Shown: positions 1-8,718, counted from the first letter of the stretch. The stretch is 25,363 nucleotides of DNA from CAYMOV01 sp964392085 (GCA_964392085.1 CAYMOV010000033.1:1-25363); one strand, 5' to 3'. The notes: generated from the sequence alone by a model not told the origin. Translations and numbers: made by a program.

Positions 1-2
1 GG

Positions 3-221
3 GGTTGGGTGGGCGGCAAACCCATCAACCACCGGATCAAGTCAATGCGGGGCATCCCCACGGTGATCCCTGAGGCCGAAGCCTGGGCCAAGGACCTGAA
101 AAAACGTGGGTTTAAGTTCCTGGGTCCGACCGTCCTATACGCCCACATGCAGGCGGCCGGCATGGTCAACGACCATTGGACTGGGTGCTTCCGGCACCGG
201 GCCCTCACCGGCCGAAAATAG
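3..221 (+). CDS. tag: DNA-3-methyladenine glycosylase I, C-terminal part (cut by window start)
   Basis: The reading frame enters from the left edge and ends at TAG 219-221, giving about 72 residues. It shows the C-terminal signature of the Tag family: GGKPINHR, then KDLKKRGFKFLGPTVLYAHMQA, then GMVNDHWTGCF. In Tag the His and Cys of the NDH-x3-C motif are two ligands of the structural zinc; both are present here. The family excises 3-methyladenine from alkylated DNA in the cytoplasm. The N-terminal two thirds, including the other zinc ligands, lie outside the window. It is not obviously linked to the next gene, which is 238 bp away with its own promoter-like sequence. Family assignment is secure; the start is unknown. 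Confidence 0.93.
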   Translation, partial: GWVGGKPINHRIKSMRGIPTVIPEAEAWAKDLKKRGFKFLGPTVLYAHMQAAGMVNDHWTGCFRHRALTGRK

Positions 222-379
222 TCCCGAAGGGGCCTTCCGCCCGCCTTCGCCGAACCTCCAAAAAAGCGTTACCAGGAACGCCCCATTTCACAACCGCTGG
301 GACCCTATGGCGCCGAGACCCAGCCCGTTGTGCCCACTAAAAGGCGGTTGTATTTCCAAAGGCTTTGCAGCGGTCTCGA

Positions 380-408
380 TTGACTAATTTTAGTCTTTAA
401 GCAAAAAT
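380..408 (+). promoter_or_regulatory. Candidate sigma-70-type promoter with a small palindrome
   Basis: TTGACT at 380-385, a 17-nt spacer, and AAAAAT at 403-408 (4 of 6 matches to the -10 consensus). The stretch is AT-rich within GC-rich surroundings. A perfect palindrome, GACTAA-TT-TTAGTC (382-395), overlaps the -35 box and could be a repressor site. It sits about 50 bp ahead of the start at 460. Seen in sequence only; promoter use is inferred. Confidence 0.45.
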
Positions 409-459
409 ATTGGCGGTTTCGCCATCCGGTTGACGCCCCATCCCCAGGAAAGGTGCTCC

Positions 460-786
460 ATGTCCCTTCCCAATTTCAACCCCGCCATCGACCGGATCCT
501 CAAGGACGACCTCCTGCGGACCCTCCAGGAATCCGAGGAGGAGGTCGCGGCGCAAATCAAGGTCGAGGACGCCGGCACCGTCACGCAAGCGGCCCTGGTG
601 CGGAGACTGGCCCAGAGGAAATTGCTGGCCAAGATGATCGGTGAAAAAGGGCGGCTCCTGTCGGTGGACGAACTGGACCACGCGCTCCAGGGGTTCGACG
701 CCCTGACCGCCGGGTTCCGGCTGGTGGCCGTCCAGGGCCGACCGGCCCCCCGGGCGGACCAACTCGACCTGTTGAAGGGCGCCTGA
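460..786 (+). CDS. Small cytoplasmic protein of unknown function (108 aa)
   Basis: I do not recognise this family. ATG at 460 is preceded by a Shine-Dalgarno-like AGGAAAGG about 8 nt upstream, which is why it is chosen over an upstream in-frame TTG at 430. The protein has no signal peptide and no hydrophobic segment. It is rich in Glu, Asp, Arg and Leu with a helical pattern (DDLLRTLQESEEEVAAQIKV, then VRRLAQRKLLAKMIGEKGRL), and ends in LDLLKGA. It could be a small helical adaptor, but no function is proposed. Its stop is only 5 bp from the stop of the convergent minus-strand gene. Third-position GC is high, as in neighbouring genes, which supports real coding. Confidence 0.72.
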   Translation: MSLPNFNPAIDRILKDDLLRTLQESEEEVAAQIKVEDAGTVTQAALVRRLAQRKLLAKMIGEKGRLLSVDELDHALQGFDALTAGFRLVAVQGRPAPRADQLDLLKGA

Positions 787-791
787 CCTTC

Positions 792-1175
792 CTATTTCCT
801 TTTGGCGTGGTCCGCCAAAGCCTGGATCGCCTGGTAGGCCGCCACCCCGGCGCAGGCATATCCCGCCGTTTGTCCCACCGCTCCCCAGATCTTCTCTCCC
901 TTCGTGGCCTTGCGTTTCGGGATCCCCCAATCGGCCGCCAACCTGCGACTGAGGCGTAGGTAATATTCCTGGGGTGGGAGGGCGGCGCCGAATTCCGGGT
1001 TCGTGGGCTTTATCCCCGAATGGGCCGGGAGCGGGAACTTTGGATGGGGCCTTGGGGTCGGAAGGGCCTTCGGGGGTGGAGGATTGGGTCCGGGAGTCGG
1101 TGGGATCTGGGCCCCAAGGGGCGACAGGGTCAGGGCAACCAAGACCGCCGTCAGCCAACTAGGCTTCATTCGCAT
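792..1175 (-). CDS. Small secreted proline-rich protein, unknown function (127 aa)
   Basis: ATG at 1175 has a clear GGAGG 8 nt upstream; a second ATG two codons in (1169) is an alternative. The first 22 residues form a typical signal peptide: basic MRMK, a hydrophobic core (LTAVLVALTLSPL), then GAQ as a likely signal peptidase I site. A proline-rich linker (residues about 23-50: PPTPGPNPPPPKALPTPRP) follows, then a compact part with EYYLRLSRRLAADWGIPKRKATKGEKIWGAV and a small Ala-rich helix (GYACAGVAAYQAIQALADHAKRK). One cysteine lies in that last helix. A hairpin (ATGGGT, loop CGAAT, ACCCAT at 1195-1211) sits just ahead of the ribosome binding site in its leader. Transcribed divergently from the carbonic anhydrase gene. 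Function unknown. Confidence 0.68.
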   Translation of the reverse strand: MRMKPSWLTAVLVALTLSPLGAQIPPTPGPNPPPPKALPTPRPHPKFPLPAHSGIKPTNPEFGAALPPQEYYLRLSRRLAADWGIPKRKATKGEKIWGAVGQTAGYACAGVAAYQAIQALADHAKRK

Positions 1176-1289
1176 GGGGATCGCCTCCGGTTCCATGGGT
1201 CGAATACCCATTTTGGACCACCATTCCCGCGCATAAGTTCCGGTCCCCGGGGTTCCAATTTCCCCCCCATTTCCAATAGACTTACGGCC

Positions 1290-1913
1290 ATGAAGAAACT
1301 CATCCACGGCATCATGGAATTCCATCGGACCCGGCAGGCCGAGGTCCGGGAGGTCTTCGCGGACCTGGCCCTGGGCCAGAAACCCGACGCGTTCTTCATC
1401 GCCTGTTCCGACAGCCGGGTGGCGGTCAACGTATTCGCCTCCACCAACCCCGGCGACCTGTTCGTCATCCGCAACCTGGGCAACATCATGCCCCCGAGCC
1501 CGGATTCCGGTTCCGCCGTGGCGGCCCTGGAATTCGCCTTGGAATCCCTTAAGGTGAAACACGTCATCGTCTGCGGCCACTCGGACTGCGGGGCCATGCG
1601 GGCCCTCGCCGGCAACCCCGAGGCCCATGGGACCTCCCCCCTGGCCCTATGGCTCCGCCACGCCAAGGGCGCGGTGAACGCGATCCACCCCGAGGTGGAC
1701 ACCCTGTCCAAACGGAACATCGTCCTTCAGTTGGAGAACCTACGGAGCCATCCCCGGGTCCAGGAACTGGAAGCGGCCGGGAAGCTGAAACTTCACGGGA
1801 TCTGGTTTAATATCCGCGAGGCCAACGTTTATTACCTGGAACAGCCCGGGCAAAACTATGTCCTGATCGACGACGTCGAAGGCGGGAAGATCCTCACCCA
1901 CCTGGACGATTGA
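1290..1913 (+). CDS. Beta-class carbonic anhydrase
   Basis: 207 residues, the usual length for the family. It carries the beta-carbonic anhydrase motifs ACSDSRV (Cys39, Asp41, Arg43) and VCGHSDCGAM (His97, Cys100). Cys39, His97 and Cys100 are the expected zinc ligands, and Asp41/Arg43 the expected catalytic dyad. The enzyme interconverts CO2 and bicarbonate in the cytoplasm. No signal peptide is visible. ATG at 1290 opens MKKLIHGIMEFHRTR, a typical N-terminal helix; the open frame extends further upstream but that part is low-quality and overlaps the divergent gene. The Shine-Dalgarno is weak. It is followed 78 bp later by the glycoside-hydrolase-like gene, with no sign of functional linkage. 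Confidence 0.93.
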   Translation: MKKLIHGIMEFHRTRQAEVREVFADLALGQKPDAFFIACSDSRVAVNVFASTNPGDLFVIRNLGNIMPPSPDSGSAVAALEFALESLKVKHVIVCGHSDCGAMRALAGNPEAHGTSPLALWLRHAKGAVNAIHPEVDTLSKRNIVLQLENLRSHPRVQELEAAGKLKLHGIWFNIREANVYYLEQPGQNYVLIDDVEGGKILTHLDD

Positions 1914-1991
1914 TTCGGCCCTACCCCCCCGAATCGGCGTCTAATATTCGAGACCGTACCCGTCGGCAGAATCCTCCCGGGAGACTTCCCC

Positions 1992-4313
1992 ATGAAACGA
2001 CTGTTATTCTCGCTCGTCCTCCTGGCCTCTCCCCTTCTGTCCGCCGAAAACCTGTTGGTCAACCCCGCCTTCGACGGCCCCCAGGGTTGGGACCCCCTCT
2101 GGACCCGCGAGGCGAACACCGGCCAGGCTGAATTCACGAATGGCGTCCTGAAGGCCACTTATACCGGCGGTCGGGATTGGTCCGTGGGCCAGTCCCGGCG
2201 GGTCGAGGCGTCGCCCGGCGAGGTTTATGAATTTTCCGGCGGGGTGAAGGTCCTCTCCGGTTCCGGGGAGGCCCAATTATCCGTGGTGACCCGCGACGGT
2301 TCCGACCAGGTGCTGGAGTGGAACGACTCGGTCCAGCGGGCATCGGGCCCCGGCGGCTGGCAGACCCTCGGGACGAAGTTCGTGGTGCCGGGCAATTGCG
2401 CCAGCCTCCAGTTTCGGATCACCGGCTGGGGCCCCGGGACCTTCCTTTTCAAAGGACCCTCCCTGACCCGGTTGAAGGGAGCCCCCAAAGTCGCGGCTTT
2501 GAAGGGCCCCCTCTCCATCGCCTCGGCCTCCCTGACGATCGCCTTGGACCCCATCCCCCAGCGGCTGCATCTCTTGACGTCCGCCGGGGTCACTTTCGAT
2601 TTCGACGCTTCTTCCCTCCTGGCGTCGGTCTTGTCCTGGGACCATCCCGCGCCCGACCGGCTGGACCTCCAATTGGTCAATCCCTCGGGACCGAACCTCC
2701 GGGCCTCCTTGTGGGCGGGGCCCGCCTACGCCACCCTCACCCTCCAGGGCGGGGGACCCCTGTTGGGCGACTACGCTTTCCCGGGCCCATTCCTTTCAGC
2801 CGAGGGACAATCCTGGGTCCTGCCGGTCAACGAGGGATTGATGGTCCCGTCGGATGATCCCGCCTTCCAAACCTGGGACCTCGTGCTTAACGGCGGCCAC
2901 GGCCTTTGCATGCCGTTCATCGGCCTCACCGACGGGAGGGCTTCCCTCTTGGTCATCGCCGAGACCCAGGATGACGCCTCGGTCCATTTCACGCCCCCCA
3001 CCGGGGCCGCCACCTCCTCCTTCACCTTCAACTGGCAGCCCTCCCGCCAAAGCTGGCGTTATGGACGGGTCCTCCGGCTGGTCCCGGTCACAGGCGGGCA
3101 CGTGGCTTTGGCCAAGGCCTACCGGAACTATGCGGAAGAAAAAGGCCTGCTCGTGACATTAAGGGAAAAAGCCAAGACCGTCCCGGCGGTGGACAAGCTG
3201 GTGGGGGCCGTGAACCTTTGGTGGTGGGGCGACGCGCCGCGGTGGTCCCAGGACGACGCCGGGGCCCTGGATTTCGCGAAGGAACTCAAGGCCCGGGGCG
3301 TCACGCGCGTCCTCTGGTCCCATGAGCAGAAACCCGACACCGTCGAGGGGTTGAACCAGCTCGGGTTCCTCACGGGGCGCTACGACATCTACCAGGACGT
3401 CTGGGGGCCCGAGGACCCCCATCGCTGGGTCAACCACGATGGTTGGCCCGATGACCGCGTCCTCCTGCCGGACGGGGATTTCATGCGGGGCTGGGTGGAT
3501 AAGGATGGCGGAAAGGAATACCCCGGGGGCGTGATCTGCTCGACCCGCGCCCTCGACTGGGAACGCAAGAAGGTGCCGGCGGACCTCGCGACCCACGCCT
3601 ATGGAGCCAGGTTCCTCGACACCACCACCGCCTCGCCCCTGCGCGAGTGCTACGACAAGCGCCATCCCCTCTCCCGTTCGGACGACCGGAAGAACAAGAT
3701 GGCGTTGTTGGCGTATTTATCCCGGGACCAAAAGTTGGTGACAGGCAGCGAGACGGGCGTGGATATGGCCGTCCCTTACCTGCATTACTTCGAGGGCATG
3801 ATGAGCCTGGGGCCCTACCGCCTGCCCGACTCGGGTTATGACCTGACCTCCTATAAAGTCCCCTCCGAGGAATTCAAGACCTTCCAGTTGGGTCCGAAAT
3901 ACCGCATCCCCCTCTTCGAGCTGGTGTACCACGACTGCGTGGCGGTTTCCTGGTATTGGGGGGATTCCTCGAACCGGGTTCCGGAATTATGGGACGAACG
4001 GGACCTGTTCAATGCCCTTTACGGAACCATGCCGCTTTTCATCTTGGACAAGAAGTCCTGGGAGGAAAACAAGGACCGCTTCGTGAAGAGCGCGAAGGAC
4101 GCCACGGCGGTCGCCCGGGCCACCGGCTACTCCGAGATGACCGACCACCAATTCCTCACGCCGGACCATACGGTGCAGGAAACCCGCTTCGCCGACGGCA
4201 CCAGGGTTTGGGCCAATTTCGGCAGGAAAGCCTACAAGGTCCTCCCGGGCGTGAGGGTGAAACCCCGGTCCTTCGAGGCCTTGTTCCCCGACGGGGCCAG
4301 CCTGACTCCTTGA
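1992..4313 (+). CDS. Secreted glycoside-hydrolase-like protein (GH101/GH129/DUF5696-like, tentative)
   Basis: 773 residues. ATG at 1992 follows GGGAG with good spacing. Residues 1-18 form a signal peptide ending LLSAE, so the protein is exported. Residues about 19-160 look like a jelly-roll carbohydrate-binding module of the CBM4/9 kind (NLLVNPAFDGPQGW opening, later GPGGWQTLGTKFVVPGNCASLQFRITGWG). A beta-sandwich region follows, then a barrel-like region with WWWGD (410-414), a FLDTTT motif with Asp543, and VTGSETG with Glu587. The Asp then Glu arrangement resembles the catalytic pair of GH101/GH129-type retaining glycosidases, but I cannot prove this. The C-terminal VQETRFADGTRVWANFG is typical of the closing beta domain of such enzymes. 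Substrate unknown; probably periplasmic or extracellular sugar hydrolysis. Converges on the minus-strand operon end. Confidence 0.68.
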   Translation: MKRLLFSLVLLASPLLSAENLLVNPAFDGPQGWDPLWTREANTGQAEFTNGVLKATYTGGRDWSVGQSRRVEASPGEVYEFSGGVKVLSGSGEAQLSVVTRDGSDQVLEWNDSVQRASGPGGWQTLGTKFVVPGNCASLQFRITGWGPGTFLFKGPSLTRLKGAPKVAALKGPLSIASASLTIALDPIPQRLHLLTSAGVTFDFDASSLLASVLSWDHPAPDRLDLQLVNPSGPNLRASLWAGPAYATLTLQGGGPLLGDYAFPGPFLSAEGQSWVLPVNEGLMVPSDDPAFQTWDLVLNGGHGLCMPFIGLTDGRASLLVIAETQDDASVHFTPPTGAATSSFTFNWQPSRQSWRYGRVLRLVPVTGGHVALAKAYRNYAEEKGLLVTLREKAKTVPAVDKLVGAVNLWWWGDAPRWSQDDAGALDFAKELKARGVTRVLWSHEQKPDTVEGLNQLGFLTGRYDIYQDVWGPEDPHRWVNHDGWPDDRVLLPDGDFMRGWVDKDGGKEYPGGVICSTRALDWERKKVPADLATHAYGARFLDTTTASPLRECYDKRHPLSRSDDRKNKMALLAYLSRDQKLVTGSETGVDMAVPYLHYFEGMMSLGPYRLPDSGYDLTSYKVPSEEFKTFQLGPKYRIPLFELVYHDCVAVSWYWGDSSNRVPELWDERDLFNALYGTMPLFILDKKSWEENKDRFVKSAKDATAVARATGYSEMTDHQFLTPDHTVQETRFADGTRVWANFGRKAYKVLPGVRVKPRSFEALFPDGASLTP

Positions 4314-4367
4314 GGGAATCGCGGGCGTCCCCGGTCCCGCCCCACCGTCCCGGTACGGCCCTCCCGT

Positions 4368-6707
4368 TCACGCGCCTTTGGACCAACGCCTTTCCCCGCC
4401 GAACACGACTTCGGCGTCCCGCAGGATCCGCCGGGTATCCAGGCTCTCAAAGCACCTGGGCCGGGCACAAGTCTTCATCATCTTGTTCAGGCAGGTGATG
4501 TTCCGGCAAGGGCTCTGCGAGACGAAGGCGCGGGAAACCGCGTCCTGGTTCGACCGGACGAACCCCGGGCGGAAATGGTCGTAGCCGGACATTCTCGCGG
4601 GGGTGGCCCCGAAGATCGAGAAAACCGCCGTCCGGTTCGCGAAACGCCCCCTTCCGTCCCTGGACGTTTTCCGTGCGGCGGCCATGTGGAGCGGCCCAGT
4701 ATCCCCCGAGAGGAACAGGTCGGCGAAATCGATCAAAGCGCCGAAGGTTTCCAGGGACCAGTGGTCCGGGATCAACGCCGTCGATTCACGTTGGGCGGGC
4801 GACAGTCCATCCCGGAGCCGACGGCCGATTCCCGCGTCCGTCTTGCCCTGGCCAAGCAGCACGAACGCGCCGCTTCCGATCAAACCCTCGAGGATCTCAA
4901 GTTGGAACCGTTCCGGGATCCGGGTGTAGGGCGAGGCGCCGTCGGGGTTGTGGAGAACGAGCGGCTGGGGAGGCCGCCACCGGGTGTCGAACAGCCATTC
5001 CCCCGCCTTTTCCAACGCGGCTCCGGGGAGGTAAATGCGGGTTTCCGGAGGGCTCGGTTCACGCCTTGGTTTCCGGTCCACCTGGAGCAGGCTCCGGACG
5101 AAGGCGTGGACCTGGTGGAGGAAATGGTTGGGGGCGTCTGGCCGTAAAAGATCCCTCGCGAAAACCGGGGCGAAGGAATTGACGTCCAGGAAAGGCGGCG
5201 ACTTTCCCTCGGTCCTACAACCCCCGAGGAAGGGGTTGAAGTTGAAGACCAAATCATATCCACCCGTTTCCAGGAGGGTCCGCACCGCCGCGATATCCCC
5301 ATGGGTGGGCAACATCCCGCCCCGGAAGACCGGGAGGAGGGCACTCGCCTCGGGGTTCCCCTCCAGGATCGGGGCCACCTTCGCGTGCACGGCGTAGTCC
5401 AAATCGGCTTCCGGGATGAAGTCCCGGATCGCGGAAAGGGCAGTTTGGGTGTAGATGGCGTCCCCGATGTGCATGTCGGACACCACCAGGATCCGACGGG
5501 TTGATTTCGCCCGGCGGAGGATCGCGAGGTTCCTCCGGTGGGCCCGTCCCACCCATCGCTCGTGCCCGATTTGGGGCAGAAGGACCCGGTCGAACAGCCA
5601 GACCCCGAACCCCGGGAAAAACCTGGTCAAGAAGCCGGTGCCCCTGAAGAAGAGGGCCCCCAGGCTTTCCCCGGTCCTCTGATAGAGGGGGGCCGCTTTG
5701 AGCTCAACCGGGGGACGGCGGGCCAAATCCTTGCTTCGGAGGGAGTCCGTCAACCGGGGGGAGGCCCAGAAACTCCCGAAACCCAGGAGGGCCCCCGCCA
5801 ACAAATCGGGAGCGTAATGGAATCCCAGGAAAATCGTGGACAGCCAGATGCAAATGAGGAGGGGGACGCCCCAACAGAGGTTACGGGGATGGAACCGGAA
5901 TTGCCAGGTGACGAGGTAGGTGGAAAGCGCCGCGTGAAGGCTCGGGAAGACGTCCAGTTTCGCCCCCATGCCCGCCACGGCCCGGTTGCAGGCCGCGTAA
6001 AGGAGCCCGCCCGAGAGCCACGCCCATTCTTCCGGGAAGGCGTACCGGGGACCCGTCGCGGGGCAAAGCACGTACCCCATGAACCCACCGACGTAGATCA
6101 GGACAAAACCCATCATGAACCGCTGTTGGTGCCGTTGGCTGGTGTACGCGTAGTGGAAGGCGTAGCCGACCATCCACGCGAACAGGGCCAGGTAGACCGC
6201 CGAGAAAAAATCGGTCCAGGCCGGGTGGCCCATGAGGGCGTGGACCCACCCGTCGGCGCCCATCCCCCAGTTGATTTCCACCCGCCGGAGGAAAAGGTCC
6301 ATCCGGGCCGGGTGGAGCGCCGGGATCAGGTAGCGGACCAGGTTATAGGCCAACATGACCGCCAACCAAGGGCCGACGTTCCGGAGGAAACGGAGCCCGC
6401 GGGGTTGTCGCGGCCCGATGTGGGCCACGCACGATATCCAAACCAGCCACAGGACGCCGTAAAGCGCGGAGAGCCGCAGGCTTACAGGGCCGAACGGCCG
6501 GCCGACGCTTTGGGCGAAAAAGCCCGACAGCGCGAACGCGAGGAAAAGGGCGGATGTGATTTTCTCGGCGGGATGCAACCGGTCGGTCCATCCCCTTGAA
6601 GGGGTCGGGACCTGCCGTTCCGGTTTATTTCCTGTTCCCTCGGGACGGCTCCTCCCGATCGCCTCGACGGTTTCCCGCATCCACCACCTCGCCCTTTCGA
6701 CGGCCAT
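4368..6707 (-). CDS. PAP2/IPC-synthase-like membrane domain fused to GT9 heptosyltransferase-like domain
   Basis: 779 residues. Start ATG 6707 has GGGGGAAGG about 6 nt upstream; a TTG at 6749 overlapping the previous stop (TTGA) is the alternative. Residues about 45-320 contain some six or more membrane segments and the PAP2 motifs PSLHAA (His258) and SxxxxGFHYAPD (His297, Asp301). The first PAP2 motif is replaced by CPATGPRYAFP, as in Aur1/IPC-synthase-like PAP2 proteins. After a linker, residues about 405-755 form a GT9 domain: RILVVSDMHIGDAI at its start and SGDTGPLHMAAA (Asp669) near the donor site. A Cys-rich tail (SPCRNITCLNKMMKTCARPRC) is common in ADP-heptose:LPS transferases. Inferred role: phosphate or headgroup removal/transfer on an envelope lipid, plus sugar addition, at the inner membrane. 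Last gene of the operon. Confidence 0.86.
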   Translation of the reverse strand: MAVERARWWMRETVEAIGRSRPEGTGNKPERQVPTPSRGWTDRLHPAEKITSALFLAFALSGFFAQSVGRPFGPVSLRLSALYGVLWLVWISCVAHIGPRQPRGLRFLRNVGPWLAVMLAYNLVRYLIPALHPARMDLFLRRVEINWGMGADGWVHALMGHPAWTDFFSAVYLALFAWMVGYAFHYAYTSQRHQQRFMMGFVLIYVGGFMGYVLCPATGPRYAFPEEWAWLSGGLLYAACNRAVAGMGAKLDVFPSLHAALSTYLVTWQFRFHPRNLCWGVPLLICIWLSTIFLGFHYAPDLLAGALLGFGSFWASPRLTDSLRSKDLARRPPVELKAAPLYQRTGESLGALFFRGTGFLTRFFPGFGVWLFDRVLLPQIGHERWVGRAHRRNLAILRRAKSTRRILVVSDMHIGDAIYTQTALSAIRDFIPEADLDYAVHAKVAPILEGNPEASALLPVFRGGMLPTHGDIAAVRTLLETGGYDLVFNFNPFLGGCRTEGKSPPFLDVNSFAPVFARDLLRPDAPNHFLHQVHAFVRSLLQVDRKPRREPSPPETRIYLPGAALEKAGEWLFDTRWRPPQPLVLHNPDGASPYTRIPERFQLEILEGLIGSGAFVLLGQGKTDAGIGRRLRDGLSPAQRESTALIPDHWSLETFGALIDFADLFLSGDTGPLHMAAARKTSRDGRGRFANRTAVFSIFGATPARMSGYDHFRPGFVRSNQDAVSRAFVSQSPCRNITCLNKMMKTCARPRCFESLDTRRILRDAEVVFGGERRWSKGA

Positions 6708-6745
6708 TTCCAGCCTTCCCCCATGATAATCAGAAATCCAGCGGT

Positions 6746-7855
6746 TCAAAACGGCTCAAACGTGTTGAAGAAGAAATTCCGGCTGTCCTTGGACCATCCC
6801 CAATCCACCCGTACCACCAGCCCGAATTTGGCCAAAAGATCTGTTTTTAACCCGGCCTGATAACTCCATTGGGGGGCTCCCAATCGGCCGTCGGTGACGT
6901 CGCCGAGGTCGAACCCCGTGTCCACCCCGAACCACCTCCAAACGCGGATTCGGGTCTCGGCTTGGGCGACGTAGAACCGCTTGCCCCGGAAACGGTTGGA
7001 CTTGAAACCCCTCAATTGGACGGTTCCCCCCAGGGCCCGCCGGTAGGAGTAGGACGGGTTCCCCCAGGAATTGCCCGCGTTGACCCGGACCGCCAGGATG
7101 CCGTCGCGCCAGAGGGGCCGATACCCCCGCCAATCGCCTTCCACCTGGAGGACCCCGGCCCCCAAGCCGTTTTCCCCCGATTTCGGGAGGGCGTAAACGT
7201 CCAACTCGGCGAAATGCCCCCGCGACGGTTCCACGATGTTGTCCCGCCCTTCCCAGCGGTTCTGGAGGCCGATCCGCCATTCGGACTCGTTTCCGAAAAC
7301 GGCGGGGTCCCACACGCCGTCCTCGTCCCATTTCCGGAAACGGTATTCGAACGAGGGTCCGATGTACAGGTTATCCCCTGAGTGGATCAGCGCCGTTATT
7401 TTCGACCCGTTTAACGTGGACTTATGGGTCACATGACGGAGCGGGGTGTCGTCCCCTTCCCCGTAATAGGCTTGCAGGTCGTTCCCCAGGTAACCGTCCG
7501 CGTCGAGGATCCAAACCTCCGGTTTGATCCACTCGAACCTCATCCGGTATTTGAAGTACTCGTCGAAATTGGTGTTGGCGCTCGCGGAGAACCGGGTCTG
7601 GGTGTGGGGATCATAGAGGACCAAGCCGACTCCGCCGATGAAGCCGTAGGTGTCCTTATAGGATGCCAACGGGACCGGCAGGACATGGAACCGCGGCGTG
7701 TTTCCCCGGGAGGTCTCCCCTTTCGGGCTGGACCCCGACGCTTCCGGAGGGGGAGGCCCAGGTTCGGACAGGGTCCATCCGGGGCCGGACGCCTGGCACA
7801 GGAGGGCCACGGAAAGGGCCATGGGGATAAAACACTTTTTTCGGCCCGAACTCAT
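6746..7855 (-). CDS. Outer-membrane beta-barrel protein, Omp85/surface-antigen (D15) type
   Basis: 369 residues. ATG 7855 overlaps the stop of the dehydrogenase gene by ATGA, implying translational coupling. A basic start (MSSGRKK) and hydrophobic stretch (FIPMALSVALLCQASG) form a signal peptide, followed by a Pro/Gly/Ser-rich linker. The rest alternates as amphipathic beta strands (YGFIGGVGLVLYD, SASANTNFDEYFKYRMRFEW, LYIGPSFEYRFRKW). It contains the diagnostic Omp85 segment LGGTVQLRGFKSNRFRG and a strand ending in the typical aromatic C-terminus (FFFNTFEPF). There are no POTRA domains, so it resembles the barrel-only surface-antigen or patatin-associated subgroup rather than BamA. Likely role: outer-membrane export or insertion of something made by the operon; substrate unknown. 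Confidence 0.83.
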   Translation of the reverse strand: MSSGRKKCFIPMALSVALLCQASGPGWTLSEPGPPPPEASGSSPKGETSRGNTPRFHVLPVPLASYKDTYGFIGGVGLVLYDPHTQTRFSASANTNFDEYFKYRMRFEWIKPEVWILDADGYLGNDLQAYYGEGDDTPLRHVTHKSTLNGSKITALIHSGDNLYIGPSFEYRFRKWDEDGVWDPAVFGNESEWRIGLQNRWEGRDNIVEPSRGHFAELDVYALPKSGENGLGAGVLQVEGDWRGYRPLWRDGILAVRVNAGNSWGNPSYSYRRALGGTVQLRGFKSNRFRGKRFYVAQAETRIRVWRWFGVDTGFDLGDVTDGRLGAPQWSYQAGLKTDLLAKFGLVVRVDWGWSKDSRNFFFNTFEPF

Positions 7856-8718
7856 TTTCGGATCCGGCTCGGAACGATGCTTCCCCAACCCAATACCAGG
7901 CGCAACAACCGTTCCCAAACGGCACCCGGCAGGACCGCCTTCAGCGCAGTCACGACGCGGCTTTCAAACGTGACGAGATACTTCCGTTTGGGCGCCCGGT
8001 TCATGACGGCACGCCAAACCGCTTCCGCCACCCGGCCGGGTTCCACGCCGGAATCCATGCGGGAACGGGCCAAACGGTCAAATGCCCTGCTGTAGGGCGA
8101 ATGGGGGGATCGGGGGCTCAAGGCCATGGAAGCCCTTCGGGTGGACCCGACAATACCCGTCCGGGTCTCCCCGGGGTTGACCTGTAGCACGTTGATCCCG
8201 TAGGGCCGGCACTCGTACCGGAGGGACTCGGTGAGGGCGTCCACGGCGGCCTTGCTCGCCGAATAGGGCCCCAACACCGGCAACACGAGCGTGGAGGACA
8301 TACTGCCGATGTTGACCAGGGTCCCCTTTCCCGCCCCTCGCATGGCGGGCAACACCTCCCGGCACATCCGTGCCATCCCGAAAAAGTTGGTCTCGAACTG
8401 GGCCTTCAAGTCCCGGTCCGATTGATCCTCCCAAAACCCGGCCATCACGAATCCGGCGTTGTTGACCAGGACGTCGATCCGGCCCTCACGGCGGAGAACC
8501 GTCCGGGCCGTTCGGCGGACATCCCCGGGAAGGTCCACATCCAGGCGGATGGGAACCACCTGGAGCCCCCGCCTCGCGAGGCTCCCCAGGCCCGCGAGTT
8601 TCCCCCGGTCCCGGTACCCCGCCCAAACACGGAATCCCCCTTGGGCGAGCCGTTTGACGACCGCCAAGCCGATCCCGGAGGTGGCCCCCGTCACCAACGC
8701 CACCGGTTTCCGATCCAT
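7852..8718 (-). CDS. Short-chain dehydrogenase/reductase (classical SDR)
   Basis: 288 residues. ATG 8718 is preceded by GGAG at 6-9 nt. All classical SDR signatures are present: cofactor loop TGATSGIG (residues about 11-18), NNAG, the catalytic Ser in NIGSMSS, YSASK with catalytic Tyr and Lys, and NPGETRT after it. The YRDRGKL stretch after the second strand, with Arg rather than Asp, fits NADP(H) preference. The C-terminal extension ends in a hydrophobic/basic helix (VLPGAVWERLLRLVLGWG) that could touch the membrane, as in lipid-acting SDRs. Substrate cannot be read from the sequence. Its place between a radical SAM enzyme and an outer-membrane protein suggests a keto or hydroxyl step on a lipid or sugar-lipid (inference). 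Confidence 0.92.
   Translation of the reverse strand: MDRKPVALVTGATSGIGLAVVKRLAQGGFRVWAGYRDRGKLAGLGSLARRGLQVVPIRLDVDLPGDVRRTARTVLRREGRIDVLVNNAGFVMAGFWEDQSDRDLKAQFETNFFGMARMCREVLPAMRGAGKGTLVNIGSMSSTLVLPVLGPYSASKAAVDALTESLRYECRPYGINVLQVNPGETRTGIVGSTRRASMALSPRSPHSPYSRAFDRLARSRMDSGVEPGRVAEAVWRAVMNRAPKRKYLVTFESRVVTALKAVLPGAVWERLLRLVLGWGSIVPSRIRK

Noticed and set aside
4314..4367. Terminator between the convergent glycoside-hydrolase-like gene and the PAP2-GT9 gene
   Set aside because: Only a 5-bp GCGGG/CCCGC stem without a T-run is visible; too weak to call.
5538..6599. Long open frame (353 codons) on the plus strand opposite the PAP2-GT9 gene
   Set aside because: Antisense shadow of a gene with strong GC third-position bias; composition is Pro/Gly/Glu/Arg-rich with no motif, while the minus-strand frame carries clear PAP2 and GT9 motifs.
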